Source of the DNA: CAVUAN01 sp963739435
GTDB taxonomy: Bacteria; Acidobacteriota; Thermoanaerobaculia; UBA5066; Gp7-AA6
Assembly (NCBI GenBank): GCA_963739435.1
Contig: CAVUAN010000017.1
Coordinates: 1-12,891, forward strand
Reading direction: 5' to 3'
Length of the DNA: 12,891 nucleotides
A program made the position numbers and the translations under genes. Below, in pieces: positions 7,257 through 12,891 of this stretch (the first letter of the stretch is position 1; each line of letters opens with the position of its first letter). Under the pieces are notes generated by a model, which saw only the letters and a program-made list of their open reading frames with translations, did not search any database and had not been told where the DNA came from.

Positions 7257-9947
7257 TCACTGGGCCGGCTTCTCGTGCATCCGCCGTTCGAGCTCGCGCC
7301 CCCAGCCGAGCACGAGGTTGAGCTCGGCGACGGGGCTGACCGGCTGCGCGTTCTGGATGAGCAGGAAGTGTTTGGCGTCCGGAGTCACCTCGTAGTAGCG
7401 GCCGGAATCGAAACAATTGCACGGGAACAGGAGCTCCGGCCGACCGACCGCGAGAGCCTGGCCGCCGTCCACCGTGACGCGCATGATCTTGTCGTTTTCG
7501 AAATAGAAGAGCTCCCGTCCGTCTCGAGACCACTCCGGCCGGGCGCCCCCTTCCGTCGAGACCTGCCACTTGCCGCCGGGGCCCGGAAAGGGACGCAGGT
7601 AGACCTCGCTCCGACCGGATTCGTTCGACTCGTAGGCGATCCAGCGGCCGTCCGGCGAGAACTCTCCGAACCATTCCCGAAACGAAGAGCGCACGAAGGG
7701 ATAGGGCTTCCGGTCTCCCCCCACGGGAAGAATCCAGATGTCGACCCCGGTCTTCGGATCCTGCTCGCCGAAAGCCAGAAAGCGGCCGTCGGCAGACCAC
7801 GAGGTGGCGAATAGCCAGTTCTTGCGAGCCAACAGCAGCTCTTCCGGACCGCTCCCGTCTACGGGCGTCCAGTAGAGGCCCCACTGGCCGCTTCGCAGCG
7901 ACGTGTAGACGACCCGTTTCCCATCGGGCGACCAGAGCGGGTCGCGGTTGTCGTTCTCGAACGTCAGCCGCGTGAGAGTCCCGCGATCGAGGTGGTGGAC
8001 CCAGATGTTCCAGGTTGCCCCCTCGACGGTCATAGCGATCTCGCGCCCGTCCGGCGAAAGAGAAAGGTCTTCGTAGGAATTCGCGTCCGCGGTGACCACC
8101 GTCGAAACGCCCTTCCGGTCCGCCATCACGATCCGCCTCTTGACGGCCGCACGGGCTCCGGCAACGTAGGCGAGCACGCCGCTCCTCGAAACGGCAAACT
8201 GCTCCATTCCGGACGCCGAGTCGGGCATGACTCCCTCGACGACCGGGAAAGGCTGGCCCAGCAGTTTCAGGCCATGCGGATCGAACGGCGCGGCCAGGAT
8301 GGCGCCGGAGCGGCCAAAGACGACGAACCCCGGTTCCACATAGCGGGGGTTCGTGCCCTGGGAAATGATCACCTCCGACTTGCCCGTCTTGAGGTCGAGC
8401 ACCGCGATGTGGGCCTGGCTCGCCTGAAAACCTCCCACGCCCGCAAAGAGAATCCCCTCTCCACCCGGAAGCGATTCGGGTTGCAGAATTCCGCCGCGCG
8501 CTGGATCAGCCTTTACGATCTCGACGCACTTTCCGCCCGACGGGGCGGCGCGCGTCAGACTCCCATTCGTCGACGGAACGAGGATGCTTCCGTCGTCGGC
8601 CCAGGCACCGACTCCGAGGTCTGAAACCGGCGAGTCGCAAACCGGTTGGGCAGGCCCCCCCGACACGGCAATCTTCTGGAGCTTTCCTCCGACGAGGTAT
8701 GCCAGCCACTGACCATCGGGAGAGAAGAACGGCGCCAGCGCGCCTTCGGTGTCGGGAAGCTCCCTGGCCTCGAAAGAACCCATGGAACGCAGGTAGAGCG
8801 CGCTCTTTCCGGACTCCTTCCTGGCGACGTAGACCATCTGAGCTCCGTCGCGCGACAACGCGAAGTTCGGCAGGTCTTGCACCACCATCGCCTGCCCCCG
8901 CGGGAGGGTAACGTTAAGGCGAACCGCGGAGTCCCTCGCCGACCGCTCGTGACGCATCGCGGCGACTCCCGCGACGAGCCCGGCACCGACCGCCACCCCC
9001 GCCAGCGCCGCAGCCACGATCCGCCCCCGCCCGGTACGCCTCGAAGTTAGTCCCGCGGCAACCTCCGCGCGGGTGGCGATGAGGCTCGCTGGACCCTCTT
9101 CCATCGCGATGCGGGCTTCGCCGACGTCGCGCAATCGCCGCTTCGGGTCCCGTTCGAGACAGCGTTCGAGCAGACGCCGGATCGCCGGGGGCGTTCCGGC
9201 AGGCAAGGTTTCCCAGTCGATGTCCGCTCGGAGGACCGCCGCCAGCGTGTCGGACACCGTTTCACCGTGGAAGAGGCGCTTGCCCGTGAGCATCTCCCAC
9301 AGGACGCAGCCAAAAGCCCAGATGTCGGACCGCTTGTCGGCCGGCCTTCCACGCGCCTGCTCCGGCGACATGTACGCCGCCGTCCCCAGGATCACTCCCG
9401 CTTGAGTTGCCGCCGCCGTGATCGTCGGCGAACGCGTCACATCGGGCGACGAAGCTCCCGCGACAGGATCGAGGGCCTTCGCCAGGCCGAAGTCGAGGAT
9501 CTTGACCTTCCCGTCCCCCGTCAGCTTGACGTTGGCGGGCTTCAGGTCTCGGTGGATGATTCCTCGCTCGTGCGCGTAATCGAGCCCCTCCGCGATCTCG
9601 CGCGCGATCGGAAGAGCCTCCGCGACAGGAATCGGCCCCTCCGCAATCCGATCCTCGAGCGTCGGCCCTTCGACCAGCTCCATGACCAGAGCCGGAGCGC
9701 CACCCGATTCCTCGACGCCGTGAATGGTCGCGATGTTGGGATGGTTGAGCGAGGCCAGCACCTGCGCCTCGCGCTCGAACCGCGCCAGCCGCTCGCGATC
9801 TTTCCCCACGGACTCTGGCAGCACCTTGATCGCAACATCGCGTGAAAGCTTGCTGTCTCTCGCCCGATACACTTCACCCATCCCGCCGGCGCCAAGCGGC
9901 GACAGGATCTCGTAGGGGCCGAGGCGTGTTCCGGCGGAGAGCGTCAT
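7257..9947 (-). CDS. Ser/Thr protein kinase C with TolB/PD40 beta-propeller sensor domain
   Basis: An 896-residue membrane-anchored Hanks-type kinase. The glycine loop is LGAGGMGEVY (18-27), with Lys41, Glu60, HRDLKPAN (132-139), DFG (152-154) and MSPEQ (193-197); all key residues are present. The transmembrane segment is at about 310-331 (GRIVAAALAGVAVGAGLVAG). The C-terminal 550 residues contain PD40/TolB blades (FFSPDGQWLAYL, SLSPDGREIAMT, LWSPDGKRVVYTS, SWSADGRFLAFG, EFSPDGRWIAYES, EWSRDGRELFYF), the style of acidobacterial kinase-propeller proteins. The propeller is probably outside the cytoplasm as a sensor or scaffold; the ligand is unknown. Its kinase domain (HRDLKPAN, DIWAFGCVLWEML) is of a different subtype from A, B and D (HRDLKPEN, DIFSFG), although its first 31 residues are almost those of B. 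It is separated from kinase D by 141 bp holding its own promoter box and repeat copy 4. Confidence 0.95.
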   Translation of the reverse strand: MTLSAGTRLGPYEILSPLGAGGMGEVYRARDSKLSRDVAIKVLPESVGKDRERLARFEREAQVLASLNHPNIATIHGVEESGGAPALVMELVEGPTLEDRIAEGPIPVAEALPIAREIAEGLDYAHERGIIHRDLKPANVKLTGDGKVKILDFGLAKALDPVAGASSPDVTRSPTITAAATQAGVILGTAAYMSPEQARGRPADKRSDIWAFGCVLWEMLTGKRLFHGETVSDTLAAVLRADIDWETLPAGTPPAIRRLLERCLERDPKRRLRDVGEARIAMEEGPASLIATRAEVAAGLTSRRTGRGRIVAAALAGVAVGAGLVAGVAAMRHERSARDSAVRLNVTLPRGQAMVVQDLPNFALSRDGAQMVYVARKESGKSALYLRSMGSFEARELPDTEGALAPFFSPDGQWLAYLVGGKLQKIAVSGGPAQPVCDSPVSDLGVGAWADDGSILVPSTNGSLTRAAPSGGKCVEIVKADPARGGILQPESLPGGEGILFAGVGGFQASQAHIAVLDLKTGKSEVIISQGTNPRYVEPGFVVFGRSGAILAAPFDPHGLKLLGQPFPVVEGVMPDSASGMEQFAVSRSGVLAYVAGARAAVKRRIVMADRKGVSTVVTADANSYEDLSLSPDGREIAMTVEGATWNIWVHHLDRGTLTRLTFENDNRDPLWSPDGKRVVYTSLRSGQWGLYWTPVDGSGPEELLLARKNWLFATSWSADGRFLAFGEQDPKTGVDIWILPVGGDRKPYPFVRSSFREWFGEFSPDGRWIAYESNESGRSEVYLRPFPGPGGKWQVSTEGGARPEWSRDGRELFYFENDKIMRVTVDGGQALAVGRPELLFPCNCFDSGRYYEVTPDAKHFLLIQNAQPVSPVAELNLVLGWGRELERRMHEKPAQ

Positions 9948-9959
9948 TCGACTGCCCGA

Positions 9960-9965
9960 ACTTTA
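9960..9965 (-). promoter_or_regulatory. putative -10 box of kinase C
   Basis: The minus strand reads CCAGTGTAAAGTT, giving the hexamer TAAAGT. It ends 12 nt before the ATG at 9947, with no purine-rich ribosome site between. Its spacing matches the boxes of the other three kinases. Confidence 0.5.
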
Positions 9966-9999
9966 CACTGGGGGTTGCGGTGGCGAAGGACCGAAGGGT

Positions 10000-10068
10000 A
10001 ATGGCTCCTCACATAGTTCCCAGTTGGAACCTTTTCGGGGGCTGGTTGCGAGGATTGGCGGAGCTTCG
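10000..10068 (-). repeat. 69-bp intergenic element, copy 4
   Basis: The copy with the most changes in the proximal part (AATGGCTCCTCAC for AGTGGCTCCCCAC), but palindrome GTTCCCAGTTGGAAC (10016-10030) is intact and centred 58 bp upstream of the kinase C -10. It starts 53 bp upstream of the kinase C ATG. The kinase D stop codon is only 20 nt beyond it, so the element fills almost the whole spacer between D and C. Confidence 0.9.
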
Positions 10069-10088
10069 GGCCGCTCCGTAGCGTGGGA

Positions 10089-12740
10089 CTACTTCCCGCC
10101 GGCGACGAGCTTCTGGAACCTCGGGTTCTTGCGGAGCGGGTCGAAGTTGGGGTCGATCTTGAGCCAGCCGGGCGAGAGGTAGCACGGAATCTTCAGCAGC
10201 GGCTCGAGCCGGTCGAGCGCCTTCTCCGGCTCGCCGACGAGCATGTAAATCCGCACGAGCTGGTGCTGTTCGTAGGGGCCGTACAGGGCATTCTTCGAAA
10301 TGGGATCGAGCGCGACGCCACGCTCGCCTTCCCGGATCGCTTCCTCTTTCCGACCGAGGTATGCCAGCGCGAGGCCGAGATCAACGTGACGCTGAGCATC
10401 ATTGGGCACCGCGCGAAGCTGCTCTTCGAAGGCCTTCCTCGCCTCCTCGGCGTAGGTGCGCACGTTCGCGGCATCGGCCTTCAAGGCGGAAGCCTGAACG
10501 AGGCAGAGGGCCCACGTGCCCCGGTCGTCGTCGAACGCGCTCGGGGGCAGCCGCAGGAGAAGCTCTCGCTCTCCCTCGTCGAGGACCCAAACGAGATCCT
10601 GATAGTTCGCCAGGTAAGCCACGAGCGCGGCCGGCTCGATGTCCTTCGGCGCGGCCTTGAGGACGGCCCGGGCGCCGGGAAGGTCTCCCTCACCCAGGTA
10701 GGTCTGTGCTTTGAACTCGATCAGGTCAAGATTGGCAGGCGCGAGAGCGAGACCTCGGTCGAGAGTCTCGCGCGCCTCGGGATAGCGCCGCAAGCGAGTG
10801 AGCGCGTCGCCAAGGACCCGCAGATTGCTCGCTGATCGAGGATCGAGGCGCACCGCCTGTCTAAAGTGTTCCACTGCCGCATCCCAGCGTCCGAGGCCCT
10901 GCTCGGCAAGCGCCGTTGCCCTGAGAAGGGAGGCATTGCCGGGGGCAAGGCGCAGCGCTTTCTCGTACTGTTCCAGGGCGCGGGTGTAGTCCGAAGTCAC
11001 CAGCCGTTCGTAGGCACCGAGGGCCAGGTAGCCCTCCGGGCGATTCGGGGCAAGCGCGATGGCCTTCTCCGCCGCCTGCCGCGCACGCTCCGCCAGCGCT
11101 GGCACAGGAGTGCTGTTGCCGTACAGAAGCGAGTTGGCGATCGACACTCCCGCCCACGCTTGCGAGAAGCCAGGATCCAGCGCCACGGCCTGCTCGTAGA
11201 ATCCGATTTCCCTGCGCATGCTGGTGGGGTCGGGGGCTCCGCCATTTCGGAGCTCCTCGCCCTTCAGGAAGGCGTCGTAAGCCGCGAGATTCTCTGTGGG
11301 CTTCTCCGCGAGTTGCTTCTGCTCCTGCGCCCCGAGCGCGCCGCCCAGAGCCTGCGCCACCTTCGTCGCAATCTCCGACTGGACGGCAAACACGTCCGTG
11401 ATCGCCGCGTCGAAGGGCTGCTGCCACTTGGACGTCGGCGCTCCGGAGCCAGACACCTCGGTCAGCTCGGGGCTGACGTGGACGCGGCTGCCGCCTCCGC
11501 TCTTCTCCCAACGTACGGTGGCCGTCAGAAGGTAACCAACTTCCAGCTCGTCGGCGATTTGTTTGGGAGTCTTGGTCGTCTTCTTATAGGGGGTCGAGCT
11601 GCCTCGGGCGATGACCTGAAGTCCCGGCAAGGACGTCAGCTTGCCGCGGATCTCATCCGTGATGCCGTCGGCGAAGTAGTCGTCCTCGGGAGCACCCAGG
11701 TTCTCGAAGGGCAACACGGCCACGCGCTTGACGCCACCGGCCTCACCACCGCCCCGGTGCGGGCGGCGCAGGAGGAACACACCCACGGCAGCCAGAACGG
11801 CCACAGCCGCAACGGCGATGAGAACCCCGCTCTTTCGGGCGGGTGCCGCGGTGACGTGGGAACCGCTTGCGCCGCTCACCACGCTCGACGACGATTGCTC
11901 CGAAAGATTGAACGCGACGTCCTTCGCGGTCTGGAACCGATTCTCCCGGTCCTTCTCGAGGCAATGCTTGACGATGTGGTCCAACGCCGGCGAAATGTTC
12001 CGCCCCGACTGCGTCAGCTCCGGCGGCTCCTCCTTCAGGATCGCCGCGATAGTGTCGCTCGCCGTGGCCTTCTTGAACGCCTTCTTGCCCGACAGCATCT
12101 CGTACAGGATCGTTCCGAAGGAGAAGATGTCCGAGCGGTGATCGACGGGCAGTCCCCGGACCTGCTCGGGCGACATGTAGCCCATCGTCCCCATCACCGT
12201 CCCGGGCTCCGTGTGGCCCGAGCCCGTCGGCGCGCTCGTCTGCTCCTGCGGGGCGACCGCCTCGACCTTCTTCGCCAGGCCGAAGTCCAGGATCTTGACG
12301 TGGCCGTCCTTCGACACGAACAGGTTCTCGGGCTTCAGGTCCCGGTGGACGATGCCCTTCTCGTGCGCGGCGGAAAGACCCCTGGCGACCTGGAGCGCGT
12401 AATCCACGGCTTGCTTCTGCGCAATCGGACCGGTGTCGAGCTTTCCGCGAAGCGTCTCGCCCTCCAGAAGCTCCATGACGGCGTAGGCCGTCCCGTCGTG
12501 CGTCCCGAAGTCGAAGATCGAGAGAATGTTCTGATGCGAGAGTGTCGCGACCGCTTTGGCTTCGCGCTCGAATCGCGCGAGCGAGTCCGGGTCGCTCGCG
12601 ACAGACTGCGGCAGGACCTTGATTGCGACGTCCCTGTCCAGCTTCTTGTCCCGCGCCCGGTACACCTCGCCCATCCCTCCAGCGCCCAGAGGCGCGAGGA
12701 TCTCGTAAGCGCCGAGACGGGCTCCAGCTGGAAGCGTCAT
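10089..12740 (-). CDS. Ser/Thr protein kinase D with TolB_N-like and TPR sensor region
   Basis: An 883-residue kinase and the intact paralogue of kinase A. The glycine loop is LGAGGMGEVY (18-27), with Lys41, Glu60, HRDLKPEN (132-139), DFG (152-154) and MSPEQ (189-193). A transmembrane segment spans about 305-324. Residues from about 338 form a TolB_N/FlgO-like domain (VAVLPFENLG, DDYFADGITDEI, VIARGSSTPYK, VFAVQSEIATKVAQAL), as in many cyclase-TPR proteins. TPR-like helices follow to near the C-terminus (FYEQAVALDPGFSQAW, ALEQYEKALRLAPGNASLL, AVEHFRQAVRLDPRSASNL, HVDLGLALAYLGRKEE). The TPR part probably binds a protein partner outside the cytoplasm. The chosen start is ATG 12740, matching the MTL(S/P)AG N-terminus of the other kinases. 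An in-frame ATG at 12806 would add 22 residues but lies inside repeat copy 5, upstream of the promoter box. The protein ends VAGGK. Confidence 0.95.
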   Translation of the reverse strand: MTLPAGARLGAYEILAPLGAGGMGEVYRARDKKLDRDVAIKVLPQSVASDPDSLARFEREAKAVATLSHQNILSIFDFGTHDGTAYAVMELLEGETLRGKLDTGPIAQKQAVDYALQVARGLSAAHEKGIVHRDLKPENLFVSKDGHVKILDFGLAKKVEAVAPQEQTSAPTGSGHTEPGTVMGTMGYMSPEQVRGLPVDHRSDIFSFGTILYEMLSGKKAFKKATASDTIAAILKEEPPELTQSGRNISPALDHIVKHCLEKDRENRFQTAKDVAFNLSEQSSSSVVSGASGSHVTAAPARKSGVLIAVAAVAVLAAVGVFLLRRPHRGGGEAGGVKRVAVLPFENLGAPEDDYFADGITDEIRGKLTSLPGLQVIARGSSTPYKKTTKTPKQIADELEVGYLLTATVRWEKSGGGSRVHVSPELTEVSGSGAPTSKWQQPFDAAITDVFAVQSEIATKVAQALGGALGAQEQKQLAEKPTENLAAYDAFLKGEELRNGGAPDPTSMRREIGFYEQAVALDPGFSQAWAGVSIANSLLYGNSTPVPALAERARQAAEKAIALAPNRPEGYLALGAYERLVTSDYTRALEQYEKALRLAPGNASLLRATALAEQGLGRWDAAVEHFRQAVRLDPRSASNLRVLGDALTRLRRYPEARETLDRGLALAPANLDLIEFKAQTYLGEGDLPGARAVLKAAPKDIEPAALVAYLANYQDLVWVLDEGERELLLRLPPSAFDDDRGTWALCLVQASALKADAANVRTYAEEARKAFEEQLRAVPNDAQRHVDLGLALAYLGRKEEAIREGERGVALDPISKNALYGPYEQHQLVRIYMLVGEPEKALDRLEPLLKIPCYLSPGWLKIDPNFDPLRKNPRFQKLVAGGK

Positions 12741-12754
12741 CGAATCGTGGGGGG

Positions 12755-12760
12755 ACTCTA
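12755..12760 (-). promoter_or_regulatory. putative -10 box of kinase D
   Basis: The minus strand reads CCGGTGTAGAGTC, giving the hexamer TAGAGT. It ends 14 nt before ATG 12740. The intervening ccccccacgattcg has no Shine-Dalgarno. This box supports the 12740 start over 12806, which lies upstream of it. Confidence 0.5.
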
Positions 12761-12791
12761 CACCGGAGCGGCCGCGAAACTTCGCCGGAAG

Positions 12792-12860
12792 AGTGGCTCC
12801 CCACATAGTTCCCAGTTGGAACCTTTTCGGGTGCTGGCTGCGGGAATTCGCGAGGCTTCG
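12792..12860 (-). repeat. 69-bp intergenic element, copy 5
   Basis: Identical to copies 2 and 3 over the first 39 bp. Palindrome GTTCCCAGTTGGAAC is at 12808-12822, centred 55 bp upstream of the kinase D -10. It begins 52 bp upstream of the kinase D ATG. The stop codon of the off-window gene lies 16 nt beyond it. Confidence 0.9.
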
Positions 12861-12869
12861 CGCCGCGTA

Positions 12870-12888
12870 GGCGGGACTAGTTCCCGCC
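12870..12888. other. hairpin overlapping a stop codon
   Basis: GGCGGGA-CTAGT-TCCCGCC is a perfect 7-bp stem with a 5-nt loop. It covers the last codons and stop of the off-window minus-strand gene. No U-run follows on the minus strand. A weaker version (GGGA-CTACT-TCCC) covers the kinase D stop at 10086-10098. Confidence 0.45.
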
Positions 12889-12891
12889 AGC
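12877..12891 (-). CDS. last codons of an off-window gene, probably another TPR kinase
   Basis: The minus strand reads GCT GGC GGG AAC TAG, i.e. AGGN-stop, close to the VAGGK-stop end of kinase D. It sits 16 nt from repeat copy 5, where the kinase D stop sits 20 nt from copy 4. By position and sequence I infer that the array continues to the right with another TPR-type kinase. Only four codons are visible, so this is tentative. Confidence 0.4.
   Translation of the reverse strand, partial: AGGN

Noticed and set aside
12741..12806. in-frame upstream start (22 extra residues) for kinase D
   Set aside because: That ATG is inside the 69-bp repeat and upstream of the putative -10. All paralogues start at the equivalent of 12740.
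2404..12860. integron attC sites
   Set aside because: Direct repeats between same-strand genes suggested attC, but the core triplets do not fit: GTTGGAA fails GTTRRRY and no RYYYAAC partner is present. No integrase gene is visible and the gene units are unusually large.
2404..12860. CRISPR or insertion-sequence termini
   Set aside because: The repeats are kilobases apart with genes between them, all in direct orientation, and no cas gene or transposase is present.

Overview
The window is a GC-rich stretch of bacterial chromosome in which every supportable gene lies on the minus strand. Reading in the direction of transcription (right to left), it holds the last codons of an off-window gene, a TPR-type Ser/Thr kinase (kinase D), a beta-propeller-type kinase (kinase C), an exported beta-lactamase-family serine hydrolase, a second propeller-type kinase (kinase B), and a second TPR-type kinase (kinase A). 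Kinase A runs off the left edge and appears frameshifted. The near-invariant kinase N-terminus (MTLSAGTRLGPYEIL...), the kinase-TM-propeller and kinase-TM-TolB_N-TPR architectures, and the clustering of paralogues suggest Acidobacteriota or a similar phylum rich in such kinases. This is an inference from protein style, not a taxonomic result.

Layout: kinase A (1-2350, partial), spacer with repeat copy 1 and a hairpin (2351-2724), kinase B (2725-5313), spacer with copy 2 (5314-5500), serine hydrolase (5501-6994), spacer with copy 3 (6995-7256), kinase C (7257-9947), spacer with copy 4 (9948-10088), kinase D (10089-12740), spacer with copy 5 (12741-12876), and a four-codon gene tail (12877-12891).

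The most striking feature is non-coding. Every spacer carries one copy, in the same orientation, of an element that is exactly 69 bp without indels. Three copies are identical over their first 39 bp. Each contains the palindrome GTTCCCAGTTGGAAC. In front of the four kinases the element lies 52-54 bp upstream of the ATG, and a GTGTARAGT box (putative -10) lies 12-14 nt before the ATG with no Shine-Dalgarno, which suggests near-leaderless transcripts. On the other side of the element, a CTA triplet (a minus-strand TAG) sits 16-20 nt away in four of five copies. For copies 4 and 5 this is a gene's real stop codon. For copies 2 and 3 it is an orphan stop beside what looks like the relic of a TPR-kinase tail. 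The conserved unit is therefore roughly old stop, element, promoter and first kinase codons. The gene bodies between units differ, which looks like a cassette-like or recombination-shuffled kinase array.

Functionally, the four kinases probably sense through their extracytoplasmic C-terminal repeat domains and phosphorylate cytoplasmic targets. The shared element suggests that all five genes, including the hydrolase, belong to one regulon or share one amplification history. No tRNA, rRNA, CRISPR array, transposase or integrase was found.
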